From positions 47,220 through 111,219 of the forward strand of contig CALUGQ010000028.1 of the NCBI GenBank assembly GCA_944320235.1: a stretch of 64,000 nt of DNA, in the 5' to 3' direction. The notes beneath the pieces were generated by a model. It was not told the origin of the DNA, made no database searches, and saw only the letters and a program-made list of their open reading frames with translations. The position numbers and the translations under genes are program-made. Below, one piece after another: positions 8,302 through 16,881 of this stretch; position 1 is the first letter of the stretch; the number at the start of each line of letters is the position of its first letter. The DNA is from an uncultured Prevotella sp. GTDB taxonomy: Bacteria > Bacteroidota > Bacteroidia > Bacteroidales > Bacteroidaceae.

Positions 8302-9660
8302 TCAAGCCTCCTTGGCCAGCCTCTCCTTTATGGCCTTGCTGTCGGCCTCATACCCCGGTTTGTCAAGAAGCGCAAACATATTTTTCTTGTATGCCTCCAC
8401 GCCGGGCTGGTTGAAAGGATTCACCCCGAGCACATTGCCGCTGATGCCGCAAGCTATCTCGAAGAAATATATGAGCTGGCCGATGCAGTACTCGTCGAGT
8501 ACAGGCACGCTGATGCGTATGTTAGGCACGCCACCGTCCACGTGGGCGAGGCGCGTTCCAAGCTCGGCCATCTTGTTCACCTCGTCAACGCGCTTGCCTG
8601 CAAGGAAGTTAAGCCCGTCAAGGTTCTCCTCGTCAGACGGGAAAAGCAGCTTGTTGTTGGGCTGCTCAACGCTGATTACTGTCTCGTAGATGGTGCGCTC
8701 GCCCTGCTGGATCCACTGCCCCATTGAGTGCAGGTCGGTAGTGAAGTCGCACGATGCAGGGAAGATGCCCTTGCCGTCCTTGCCTTCGCTTTCGCCGTAG
8801 AGCTGTTTCCACCACTCGCTGAAGTAATGCAGCTTGGGCTGGTAGTTAACCATTATCTCTATCTTCTTGCCGGCCTCGGCATACAAGGCGTTGCGCACAG
8901 CGGCATAGATGGCTGCGGGATTCTGCTCGAAGGGCACGTCGATGGCGCACGCCTTCTCCATGTCTGCGGCACCGCCAACGAGCTTCGTGATGTCAAAGCC
9001 AGCACAGGCGATGGGCAGCAGGCCGACGGGCGTAAGCACTGAGAAGCGCCCGCCGACGTTGTCGGGGATGACAAAGGTCTTGTATCCCTCCTTCGTGGCA
9101 GCCGCACGGGCAGCGCCCTTGGTGGCATCGGTAACTGCTACGATTACCTTGCGAGCCTCGTCCTTGCCCCTCTGGTCCTCGCACTGCTTCTTCAGCAGGC
9201 GGAAAGTGAGCGCGGTCTCGGTCGTCGTGCCAGACTTGGATATGTTGATGACACCGAATTTCTTGCCTTTCAGATATTCTGTAAGTTCAGAGAGGTAGTC
9301 CTCGCCGATATTGTTGCCTGCAAAAAGTATCACAGGATTCTTGCCGTCGGCCACGAGCCAGCCAAACGAATTGCCCAGACCCTCAATCACGGCGCGCGCC
9401 CCGAGGTAGCTGCCGCCGATGCCGGCCACGACGATTGCCTCGCAGTTGGCCCGCAAGGTGTCGGCACAGTCCTGTATTTCATGCAAGAACTCAGGCGTGA
9501 TGGATGTAGGCAGGTGGAGCCATCCGAGGAAGTCGTTGCCCGGGCAAGTGCCTTCTTCGAGAGCCTTGCGTGCCTCGTTCACTTTAGGTTCGTAAGCCTT
9601 CACTGCACCTTCGGCCAGGAACTGCTTGGCCTTGGTGATGTCTAAGCTGATAGTTTTCAT
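8302..9660 (-). CDS. pgi: Glucose-6-phosphate isomerase
   Basis: Interconverts glucose-6-phosphate and fructose-6-phosphate. The 452-residue length is that of the shorter bacterial Pgi. Visible: [20 protein letters not shown] (about residues 76-95), the phosphate-binding SKSGTTTET (about 141-149), and [20 protein letters not shown]. It lies 76 bases downstream of gpsA and 18 bases upstream of the HAD gene. The operon thus links glycolysis with glycerol-3-phosphate supply for lipids. Confidence 0.96.
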   Translation of the reverse strand: MKTISLDITKAKQFLAEGAVKAYEPKVNEARKALEEGTCPGNDFLGWLHLPTSITPEFLHEIQDCADTLRANCEAIVVAGIGGSYLGARAVIEGLGNSFGWLVADGKNPVILFAGNNIGEDYLSELTEYLKGKKFGVINISKSGTTTETALTFRLLKKQCEDQRGKDEARKVIVAVTDATKGAARAAATKEGYKTFVIPDNVGGRFSVLTPVGLLPIACAGFDITKLVGGAADMEKACAIDVPFEQNPAAIYAAVRNALYAEAGKKIEIMVNYQPKLHYFSEWWKQLYGESEGKDGKGIFPASCDFTTDLHSMGQWIQQGERTIYETVISVEQPNNKLLFPSDEENLDGLNFLAGKRVDEVNKMAELGTRLAHVDGGVPNIRISVPVLDEYCIGQLIYFFEIACGISGNVLGVNPFNQPGVEAYKKNMFALLDKPGYEADSKAIKERLAKEA

Positions 9661-9736
9661 TGGTTTTGACGTTTTTATATGGTTAGTTTTGCATTTTCCT
9701 TGCCACTTCCGCCTTGGCGTGCAGCCCGACAGGCTG

Positions 9737-10732
9737 TCAACGGAACGAGTCCGTGAGCAACTTAATCTCTATCTGCGGGCTTATACGCTCATAAAGGATG
9801 TTGTATACAGCATCGAGGATAGGCATGTTCACGTGCAGGTGGCGGTTTATTTCCTTCATGCACTTGGTGCCGAAGTAGCCTTCGGCTATCATCTCCATCT
9901 CTATCTGCGCGCTCTTCACGCTGTAGCCCTTGCCTATCATGGTGCCGAACGTGCGGTTGCGCGAGAAATTGCTGTAGCCTGTCACGAGCAGGTCGCCGAG
10001 GTAGACTGAGTCGTATACGTTGCGCTCCAGCGGGTTCACCGCGTAAAGCAGGCGCGCCATCTCCTGCACGGCGTTGGCCATGAGCACCGCCTGGAAGTTG
10101 TCGCCAAACTTCAGTCCGCTGCATATGCCGGCCGCAATGGCATAAACATTCTTCAGCACCGACGAGTATTCTATGCCCACCACGTCGTCGCTGGTCTTCG
10201 TCTTGATGTACTCGCTGGAGAGCACGTCGGCGAAAGCCTGCGCCTTGTCGCGGTCGGAGCACGCCACGGTGAGGTACGACAGCCGCTCAAGGGCCACCTC
10301 CTCAGCGTGCGACGGCCCCCCGAGGCAGGCCAGGTTCTCGTAAGGCACGTCATACACCTGGTGGAAGTACTCCGAGCATACAAGGTTCTCGTCTGGCACG
10401 ATGCCCTTGATGGCCGTCACGACGAACTTGTCCTTCAGCCTGACGCGGAGTTTCTTGAGGTGGTTCTTGAGGTAGGGCGAGGGCGTTACGAACACGAGCG
10501 TGTCGTAGTTGTCGGCAATCTTGTTGATGTCGCTCGAGAACGATATCTCGTCGATGTTGAAGCGCACGCCCATGAGGTATGCCGGGTTGTGGCCAAGCCG
10601 CCGGAAATCCTCTATGCGGTCGTCGCGCCGCATATACCATCCGATGTGGCGGGTATGCCCCACCACAATCTTGGCAATGGCCGTAGCCCAACTGCCCCCG
10701 CCTATGATTGCAATTTTTCCGCAGTCGAACAT
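9737..10732 (-). CDS. gpsA: NAD(P)H-dependent glycerol-3-phosphate dehydrogenase
   Basis: Reduces dihydroxyacetone phosphate to sn-glycerol-3-phosphate for phospholipid synthesis. From ATG 10732 it is 331 residues; an in-frame start 14 codons earlier adds Pro-rich sequence and is less likely. The Rossmann motif [15 protein letters not shown] sits at the N-terminus. [22 protein letters not shown] and [20 protein letters not shown] carry the conserved Lys and substrate-site residues. It follows lysS by 75 bases. Confidence 0.94.
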   Translation of the reverse strand: MFDCGKIAIIGGGSWATAIAKIVVGHTRHIGWYMRRDDRIEDFRRLGHNPAYLMGVRFNIDEISFSSDINKIADNYDTLVFVTPSPYLKNHLKKLRVRLKDKFVVTAIKGIVPDENLVCSEYFHQVYDVPYENLACLGGPSHAEEVALERLSYLTVACSDRDKAQAFADVLSSEYIKTKTSDDVVGIEYSSVLKNVYAIAAGICSGLKFGDNFQAVLMANAVQEMARLLYAVNPLERNVYDSVYLGDLLVTGYSNFSRNRTFGTMIGKGYSVKSAQIEMEMIAEGYFGTKCMKEINRHLHVNMPILDAVYNILYERISPQIEIKLLTDSFR

Positions 10733-10807
10733 TGCTTCACTTGCTTGTTGCCATGGTGGCGGCAGCGGGCGCACACAAGCCCCCGCTGCCGGCCATGCCT
10801 ATGTGTT

Positions 10808-12538
10808 TCACTTCGCGGCAGCCTCAATCCACGCCGCGAACGTCTCTACCTTCGGGTTTTCGTAGCCCAGCTTGTACTTCTTGTTCACCCCGCAGGCATC
10901 CATCTGCAGTTTCTGCGGGTTAACGTCCTTTATGTCTGAAACGAGGTAATAGCCGCACTTGTTGAGCACAGGCACCCACTCGGCAGGCACGCCCACGGCG
11001 GCCCACTCCTCGTTGGTGCTGCGCGGGGCTTTCTTCTCGGGCCTCATCTGCGGGAAGAAGAGCACCTCCTGTATGAACGTCTTGCCCGTCATGAGCATCA
11101 CCAGGCGGTCGATGCCTATGCCTATGCCGCTCGTCGGCGGCATGCCGTACTGCAGCGCGCGCAAGAAGTCCTGGTCTATTATCATGGCCTCGTCGTCGCC
11201 CTTGTCGGCCAGGCGCATCTGCTCCTTGAAGCGCTCCTCCTGGTCTATCGGGTCGTTAAGCTCTGAGTAGGCGTTGGCCAGCTCCTTGCCGTTGACCATC
11301 AGCTCAAACCTCTCGGTCAGCCCGGGCTTCGAGCGGTGCATCTTTGTCAGCGGCGACATTTCCACAGGGTAGTCGGTAATGAACGTGGGCTGTATGAACG
11401 TGCCCTCGCAGAACTCGCCGAATATCTCGTCGATGAGCTTGCCCTTGCCCATCGTGTCGTCAATCTCCATGCCGAGCTTGCCGCACACCTCGCGTATCTG
11501 GGCCTCGTCCATGCCCGTGAGGTCGTAGCCCGTCTTCTCTTTTATTGCGTCGAGTATGGGCAGGCGGCGGTAGGGAGCCTTGAAGCTGACCATGTTGCCG
11601 TCAATCTCGCGCTCGGTGGAGCCGTTCACGGCTATGCATACCGTCTCAAGCAGCTTCTCCGTGAAAGCCATCATCCAGTTGTAGTCCTTGTACTGCACGT
11701 AGAGTTCCATGCAGGTGAACTCCGGGTTGTGGTTGCGGTCCATGCCTTCGTTGCGGAAGTTCTTGCCTATCTCGTATACGCCCTCAAAGCCGCCGACAAT
11801 CAGTCGCTTCAGGTAAAGCTCCGTGGCTATGCGCATGTACATGTCGGTGTCGAGCGCGTTGAAGTGGGTCACGAACGGCCTTGCGCTCGCCCCGCCCGCG
11901 ATGCTCTGCAGCGTGGGCGTCTCCACCTCGGTGTAGCCGGCCTCGTCGAGCACGCGGCGTATGGTGCGTATCACCGTGGCGCGCTTCAGGAAGGTATCCT
12001 TCACGCCGTCGTTCACCACAAGGTCCACGTAGCGCTGGCGGTAGCGCAGCTCGGGGTCGTCAAACTTGTCGTAGGCCACGCCGTCCTTGTACTTCACTAT
12101 GGGCAGCGGCTTGAGGCTCTTCGAGAGCAGCGTCAGCTCCTGCGCGTGTACAGAGATTTCGCCTGTCTGCGTGCGGAACACAAAGCCCTTCACGCCGATG
12201 AAGTCGCCTATGTCGAGCAGCCGCTTGAACACCTTATTATATAAGTCCTTGTCTTCGCCCGGACAGATGTCGTCGCGGGTGATGTACACCTGTATCCTGC
12301 CTTTCGAGTCCTGGAGTTCGGCAAAGCTGGCCTTGCCCATCACGCGGCGGCTCATCATGCGCCCGGCTATGCACACCTCGCACGGCTCGCCCTCATCGCT
12401 GAAGTTTGCCTTTATGTCGGTGGAGAAAGCGTTGGTGGGATACTCCGCAGCGGGGTACGGGTCAATGCCCATGTCGCGCAGCTCCTGCAAGCTCTGGCGC
12501 CTGCCTATTTCCTGTTCACTCAGTTCCAAAACGTTCAT
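10808..12538 (-). CDS. lysS: Lysyl-tRNA synthetase, class II, with C-terminal extension
   Basis: Charges tRNA-Lys. It has 576 residues against about 505 in E. coli LysS. An N-terminal OB-fold anticodon-binding domain (about residues 55-165) precedes the class II core with motif 2 ([20 protein letters not shown]) and motif 3 ([16 protein letters not shown], about 475-490). The last ~70 residues, after [10 protein letters not shown], form an extra small domain ([19 protein letters not shown] onward) typical of Bacteroidota enzymes and helix-hairpin-helix-like. It is the first gene of the minus-strand lysS-gpsA-pgi-HAD run. Confidence 0.96.
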   Translation of the reverse strand: MNVLELSEQEIGRRQSLQELRDMGIDPYPAAEYPTNAFSTDIKANFSDEGEPCEVCIAGRMMSRRVMGKASFAELQDSKGRIQVYITRDDICPGEDKDLYNKVFKRLLDIGDFIGVKGFVFRTQTGEISVHAQELTLLSKSLKPLPIVKYKDGVAYDKFDDPELRYRQRYVDLVVNDGVKDTFLKRATVIRTIRRVLDEAGYTEVETPTLQSIAGGASARPFVTHFNALDTDMYMRIATELYLKRLIVGGFEGVYEIGKNFRNEGMDRNHNPEFTCMELYVQYKDYNWMMAFTEKLLETVCIAVNGSTEREIDGNMVSFKAPYRRLPILDAIKEKTGYDLTGMDEAQIREVCGKLGMEIDDTMGKGKLIDEIFGEFCEGTFIQPTFITDYPVEMSPLTKMHRSKPGLTERFELMVNGKELANAYSELNDPIDQEERFKEQMRLADKGDDEAMIIDQDFLRALQYGMPPTSGIGIGIDRLVMLMTGKTFIQEVLFFPQMRPEKKAPRSTNEEWAAVGVPAEWVPVLNKCGYYLVSDIKDVNPQKLQMDACGVNKKYKLGYENPKVETFAAWIEAAAK

Positions 12539-12568
12539 AATATTCGAATGTCATTCTGATTGTAGCTG

Positions 12569-12576
12569 CAAATTTA
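12569..12576 (-). promoter_or_regulatory. -7 element for lysS
   Basis: Minus strand TAAATTTG about 30 bases upstream of the lysS ATG; -33 not clear. Confidence 0.4.
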
Positions 12577-12703
12577 CGAAAATATTTTGAATGCGCGCCG
12601 GTTTTTACTTTTATTATCACCTGCCGGCCCCTGCCTTGTTTGTAAATCAAAGTTACCTCTGCTCCCGCCCTGCGCAGTGGGCTGTGTGCCAGCGCGTTGC
12701 GGC

Positions 12704-12813
12704 AAGGCCCGTTTCTGCCCGCAAGACAGGCCGTTTCGCACTCCCATACGGGCTGTCTGGCGTTGCAATACGGGCTGTTTGGCATTTCCGCATCGGGCCG
12801 CATCGGCCGCAAA
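12704..12813 (+). repeat. 22-bp unit array B (five units)
   Basis: Units start at 12704, 12726, 12748, 12770 and 12792. Units 3 and 4 begin ACGGGCTGTCTGGC and ACGGGCTGTTTGGC; unit 2 begins ACAGGCCGTTTCGCA. A weaker possible unit precedes them. No TGACAATCAGC-like tail is present. Confidence 0.75.
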
Positions 12814-12920
12814 GAGGCTTTTGTAAGGCAAAATTACCGGCTTGGAGCCATCAGCAAAGGCCGGTCCAAGCCTTGAATCATATCAAAACACAAAGTTTCA
12901 TGGGCAATATTCAATGCCAA

Positions 12921-12938
12921 ACTACCAAAATTGGTAGT
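12921..12938. promoter_or_regulatory. Candidate operator dyad
   Basis: ACTACCAA and TTGGTAGT are perfect 8-bp inverted arms with a 2-base spacer. The dyad sits 21 bases upstream of the -7 element, where a regulator could act on the envelope cluster promoter. Confidence 0.5.
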
Positions 12939-12959
12939 CATGCGTGAATATAAACTCTA

Positions 12960-12967
12960 TAATTTTG
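12960..12967 (+). promoter_or_regulatory. -7 element for envelope cluster
   Basis: TAATTTTG, 24 bases before ATG 12992; the -33 region overlaps the dyad at 12921-12938. Confidence 0.45.
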
Positions 12968-12991
12968 CAACCGTTTCAAAAATTTAAATTT

Positions 12992-13846
12992 ATGTACAAA
13001 ACTATTTTAATCATGACAATTGCGGCTACGATGGCACAGGCCGCAAACGCCCAGGCGGGAATCGGCCTTACCGACGAGGAACGCGCTGCGACTGAAAAGC
13101 ACAAAAAGGAGCTGGCCCAGCGCTTGCGCCTTAACGGGGAGGAAGCCTTCGCCACGCTGTGCATCAAGTACTACGTGCCGAAGTCGAAAAGCAAGGAGCT
13201 TTCAGACCTCGTGATGCTGCGCGAACGGCGCAAGGCTGCCTACGACTACATCCACGAGAAGTCACCAGCCCGTAGAGCAAGAGCAAAGCTGGCCATCGAC
13301 AGCGCGTTCCAAGACTCCATCGACGTGCGCCTCATCCCGTTCAACCAAGGCATCTCCGGCGAGAACATAAGCTTTGCCATGCGCCTCATGCCCATACTGA
13401 ACCTCGACGAGGCCCAACGCTCTTACATCATGCAGAAAGCCCTCGACATTGCCAGGCAGCTGCGCAAGAACCCGAGGAAGAATGTGTGGAACGACGAAAT
13501 CAACACACTACGCAAAACGCTCAACGCCGAGCAGCTTGACTGTTTCTTCACACACAAGAACGCCGGCAAGGCCACATCACTGATGCGGCAGACATGGAGC
13601 AAGCTCTGCGAAGCCAACATGGCCGCCAGGCTTGACAGTACACGCGACTGCGCACAGGCATATATGTACTACCTGGAGCAACAGAAAATAAACGACATAT
13701 ATAGGTATTACGGCACATCAAAGAAGAAATACCTTGCAGAACTCAGCAAACGTATGCCCGAAATGGTGCGCCTTTACGACTCCCTCGGGAAGCGCAAGCG
13801 CATGGAGGCCAGAAAAAAGGAAGTAGGAAAGGAGTATGTATGGTGA
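12992..13846 (+). CDS. Exported helical protein, unknown
   Basis: 284 residues from ATG 12992, where a signal peptide begins (MYKTILIMTIAATMAQAANA); 16 upstream codons are AT-rich leader. I do not recognise the family. The mature part is almost entirely charged and helical, with blocks such as EKHKKELAQRLRLNGEEAF and SLGKRKRMEARKKEVGKEY, and no catalytic motif. It is probably a periplasmic partner or scaffold. Its stop overlaps the next gene's start by 7 bases, so it heads the 13-18 kb envelope cluster. Confidence 0.65.
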   Translation: MYKTILIMTIAATMAQAANAQAGIGLTDEERAATEKHKKELAQRLRLNGEEAFATLCIKYYVPKSKSKELSDLVMLRERRKAAYDYIHEKSPARRARAKLAIDSAFQDSIDVRLIPFNQGISGENISFAMRLMPILNLDEAQRSYIMQKALDIARQLRKNPRKNVWNDEINTLRKTLNAEQLDCFFTHKNAGKATSLMRQTWSKLCEANMAARLDSTRDCAQAYMYYLEQQKINDIYRYYGTSKKKYLAELSKRMPEMVRLYDSLGKRKRMEARKKEVGKEYVW

Positions 13847-15279
13847 CAACATTTAAGCCAAATTCAATGATGAAAGCAAGCATAGCCATCACAGCTGCCC
13901 TTGCCACCTGCATGGCAGCTGCCATCCCCGCCGCCGCGCAAACCGACGATGTCACGCAGGCTGTCTGCGTGCTCAAAGGCATGGAGACAGACGGCGACAA
14001 GGCCAGGGCCATATCAACACTTGTCAGTGCAGCCACGCGCGACACCAGCGCAATGGCAATGAACGCGCTCGGAATAGCATACATGAAAGGCATCGGCGTA
14101 GATGCCGACAGCACGCAAGCCACACTGTGGCTCGAACGCGCCGGCGAGGCCGGATACCATGATGCCTACCACAACCTCGGCATGATGTACAAAGACGGAC
14201 AGTGCGGCCTCAGGCAGGACTTCGCCAAGGCTGCCCGCTATTTCGATGCCGGGGCAAGGGCTGGCTCCGTAATGTGCTATTACGACATGGGCTATATGCT
14301 CTACAAGGGTCTTGGCTGCCGCCAGGACTACGCCAAGGCTGCCGACCTGTTTGCAAAGGGTGTTGACCTCGACCACAGCCCGTGCCTATATATGCTCGGC
14401 CTGTGCTATCGCAATGGCTACGGTGTGGAGCGTGACACAGCCCGTGCATCGTTCTTACTTGGCCGCGCCGCAGAGCTGAGCTATGGCGCAGCCATCGAGG
14501 AACAGCTGCGCGAGCTGCCCGAAAACTCGTGGAACAGCCTCACCGCCCACATGGAGCAGGCCATGCAAGCCCCAGCCTCAATGCCAGCCATCGAGCCGAT
14601 GGTGGCCGACATCGCCTCAATACCTGGCGAGTACCAAGGCTCGCTCGTCACCTACGACTGGAGCGGCAAGTATATAATCAACGAGCGCCCGCTCTCGATA
14701 AGCATGACCATGGCCGACGGCGTGGTAAGCGGCAAGTGGTGCGACGGCATAGACACCGTTTCATTCGCGGCGACGGTCGGCACCGACGGCAAGCTCATAT
14801 TCAAAGAGGGAGCCATGCGCCGGCATGAGCGTTACACCGAGGAGCACCCTGTGCTCTACCGCTTCAAGAGTGCCGACATCACCTCTATGGGCGGAAGCCT
14901 TACGGGCAGCCTGCGCCTCTACTCCGTCACACAGCGCGAGCCTGAACGCCCGATGTACATATCGCTGGCAAAAGTAGGAACGCAAGGACGCCAAGCTGCT
15001 GCCGACAGCACGGAAACAAGACTCAAAGCCTACCCCAACCCGTTCTCTGGCGACGTAACGCTCAGCTTCGACCTGACGGAAGACGTGGCTTCCGCACGCA
15101 TTTGCCTCTACAGCCAGGCAGGCGTCAACGTGCTCAACGCCACCACGGGCGCACTTGCCGCAGGCCATCACTCGTTTACCATCACGCCAAACGTTCCAGA
15201 CGGTATGTATGTGGCCCATGTCACGGCTGGCAACCGCCAGTTCCGTGCAATAATAATTAAAAAGAGGGGCGCACTATGA
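13840..15279 (+). CDS. Sel1-repeat protein with T9SS C-terminal sorting domain
   Basis: 479 residues. A signal peptide is present (IAITAALATCMAAAIPAAA). About residues 65-215 carry four Sel1-like repeats (for example NALGIAYMKGIGVDADS, YDMGYMLYKGLGCRQDYAKA, LGLCYRNGYGVERD). A middle beta-rich region spans about 240-390. The end, LKAYPNPFSGDVTLSF through PDGMYVAHV, is a type A type IX secretion sorting domain, which predicts transport to the cell surface. Start 13840 overlaps the upstream stop; 13867 (MMKAS) is an equally good signal start. It is joined to the next gene by ATGA. Confidence 0.85.
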   Translation: MVTTFKPNSMMKASIAITAALATCMAAAIPAAAQTDDVTQAVCVLKGMETDGDKARAISTLVSAATRDTSAMAMNALGIAYMKGIGVDADSTQATLWLERAGEAGYHDAYHNLGMMYKDGQCGLRQDFAKAARYFDAGARAGSVMCYYDMGYMLYKGLGCRQDYAKAADLFAKGVDLDHSPCLYMLGLCYRNGYGVERDTARASFLLGRAAELSYGAAIEEQLRELPENSWNSLTAHMEQAMQAPASMPAIEPMVADIASIPGEYQGSLVTYDWSGKYIINERPLSISMTMADGVVSGKWCDGIDTVSFAATVGTDGKLIFKEGAMRRHERYTEEHPVLYRFKSADITSMGGSLTGSLRLYSVTQREPERPMYISLAKVGTQGRQAAADSTETRLKAYPNPFSGDVTLSFDLTEDVASARICLYSQAGVNVLNATTGALAAGHHSFTITPNVPDGMYVAHVTAGNRQFRAIIIKKRGAL

Positions 15280-16142
15280 AAAAAGTTTTGTTGTTGGCAA
15301 TATTATTGCTAAATTTGCTCCCCATAATGAAAAACGGGAGACTCACGCTCGGCACTGCCACGCTCTCTGCCCAGAACATGGGCAACGAAAGCGGCTCAAC
15401 CCTCTATCACTGCACCGACGAGGATGGATTTGAGTACACCTCGCCGTGGCCGTGCGAGAATGACCCATGCATAACCTCTTGCCCCATCTGCCACGAATCG
15501 ATGCCATGCAAATCCTTGGATGGCCATATGTACGTACAGCACAACGAGAATGACGACCGGAAAGACCCCGACGAGGGCGATGAAGGCAACCAAGGAGGCA
15601 TAATTGGCGGTGGTGGCGGTAACACCGGAGGTGGAAGCGGAGGTTCAATCGTCGTAGGCCCGCCTTCAGGTGGAGGTGGCAGCAGTTCTAGCCAAACAAA
15701 CATACGCACTACTACGCAAATAAAGAACGCTGCGGCCAAAGCCGTAAAAAGTATCCCTGGAAGAGACGCGAAATGCAATAAAGGAGTCCAAGCTGCATTT
15801 AAGAACTTATATGGAACTCTACCATCTGGCATGAATTGTCTTGCAAACGATATGGTTTCATATTGGGCAAATAATCCTTCACAGTGGAAAGAAATAACCC
15901 TTTCTGAAGCTCAAGGATATGCAAATAATGGCTATTTTGTAGTTGCAGGATATCGAAACCCTGGAGGTCATGGACATGTTGTTGTCATTGTTCCTGGCAA
16001 AGAGACATATAGCACCAATTGGGGTGGAAAAGTTCCATGCACAATGGACACTGGATACGAGAAACGTAATGCATCGCAATCATTCAGCTACAGTTTTGGA
16101 GCAAACAAAAAAGGAAAAGTTAAATTTTATTATTACAAATAA
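15276..16142 (+). CDS. Modular exported Cys/His hydrolase, candidate polymorphic toxin
   Basis: 288 residues. Order: hydrophobic leader (2-18); Cys-rich segment with a C2H2-like pattern (Cys69, Cys72, His84, His89); acidic stretch; Gly-rich linker (about 107-138); then a compact domain (about 145-288). That domain has DAKCNKGVQAAFKNLYG (Cys167) and GGHGHVVVIVPGKE (His232/His234), the Cys...His order of papain-like NlpC/CHAP peptidoglycan hydrolases. Base composition changes at the linker: GC-rich before about base 15,700, AT-rich after, as in swapped toxin tips. It is coupled to the T9SS-tagged gene by ATGA and followed 1 base later by a small exported protein. Hydrolase fold and toxin role are inferences. 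Confidence 0.6.
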   Translation: MKKVLLLAILLLNLLPIMKNGRLTLGTATLSAQNMGNESGSTLYHCTDEDGFEYTSPWPCENDPCITSCPICHESMPCKSLDGHMYVQHNENDDRKDPDEGDEGNQGGIIGGGGGNTGGGSGGSIVVGPPSGGGGSSSSQTNIRTTTQIKNAAAKAVKSIPGRDAKCNKGVQAAFKNLYGTLPSGMNCLANDMVSYWANNPSQWKEITLSEAQGYANNGYFVVAGYRNPGGHGHVVVIVPGKETYSTNWGGKVPCTMDTGYEKRNASQSFSYSFGANKKGKVKFYYYK

Positions 16143-16143
16143 T

Positions 16144-16815
16144 ATGAAACAAATTGTATTTATATTACTAATGTGCATTATTAGTTCTAATTCATATGCA
16201 CAAGAACAGATTTATCCAATTTCCAACAGCAGAAAAGTGCCTGCATATGAACAACCCGTTGTGCCTTTTGAGAACGACGAGACTCGCACTGGCTTAACAC
16301 CATATACACTAAAGAATAGCGAGACCGCCACGACCACAGACGGCACGACCTATACTGTAAACAACCTACGATATAAAGGCTGGGACGAAGAGTCGGGCGA
16401 CTACAATGTGATTGAAATAAAAAGCGGCAGCACAACCCTGCTTTCATTAAACTATGACGACGGATTTGTATACTTTTTCTGCGAAAACAAGAACTTAGCA
16501 AACAGTCACAAGTCATTCTATCAGATTGATATGGGCATGGGCTACACCGCACTTGTGTTCACAGGCGTTGCAATGTCAAGCGAACCGCCTTACGTCACTG
16601 TTGTTGTTCTTAAGGACAACACTGCAACACTTGCATACAACAACAGGTATTACCTGGAAGACGTAATCAGAATGGAAGAAGAAGATGTCACCTCGCTTAA
16701 GATGCGCAAAAACACCATTGAATATGACGCAGACGACAAGCCTTCGGAAGAGCCCATAATAAAATATCTGACTTTCATGGATGGCAGAATAAACTTAAGC
16801 AATTCGCCATATTAA
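16144..16815 (+). CDS. Small exported protein, candidate immunity partner
   Basis: 223 residues from ATG 16144, one base after the upstream stop; a signal peptide (MKQIVFILLMCIISSNSYA) fixes this start. Unrecognised family. The mature protein looks beta-rich (TYTVNNLRYKGWDEES, LLSLNYDDGFVYFFCENK) and acidic, with no catalytic motif. Its lower GC matches the 3' half of the preceding gene, suggesting that the two arrived together. If that gene is a peptidoglycan-cutting toxin, a periplasmic acidic partner is what an immunity protein would look like. This is inference from position, export and composition only. Confidence 0.5.
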   Translation: MKQIVFILLMCIISSNSYAQEQIYPISNSRKVPAYEQPVVPFENDETRTGLTPYTLKNSETATTTDGTTYTVNNLRYKGWDEESGDYNVIEIKSGSTTLLSLNYDDGFVYFFCENKNLANSHKSFYQIDMGMGYTALVFTGVAMSSEPPYVTVVVLKDNTATLAYNNRYYLEDVIRMEEEDVTSLKMRKNTIEYDADDKPSEEPIIKYLTFMDGRINLSNSPY

Positions 16816-16836
16816 AATAAATCAGAAACAAAACAG

Positions 16837-16866
16837 TCTCTCCAGTGCCACTAAGCACTGGAGAGA
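16837..16866. terminator. Perfect 12-bp hairpin between operon parts
   Basis: TCTCTCCAGTGC pairs perfectly with GCACTGGAGAGA around a 6-base loop. No T run follows on the plus strand, so it may be a partial terminator or mRNA-stabilising hairpin ahead of the ligase gene. Confidence 0.5.
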
Positions 16867-16881
16867 TTGCAAAACAGTGCA

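Larger units (their letters stand above)
12539..12991. other. Divergent intergenic region lysS / envelope cluster
   Basis: Contains a minus-strand -7 element TAAATTTG (12569-12576), repeat array B (12704-12813), a dyad at 12921-12938 and a plus-strand -7 element TAATTTTG (12960-12967). CAAAGTTAC (12648) and CAAAATTAC (12829) flank the array. No gene seen. Confidence 0.65.
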
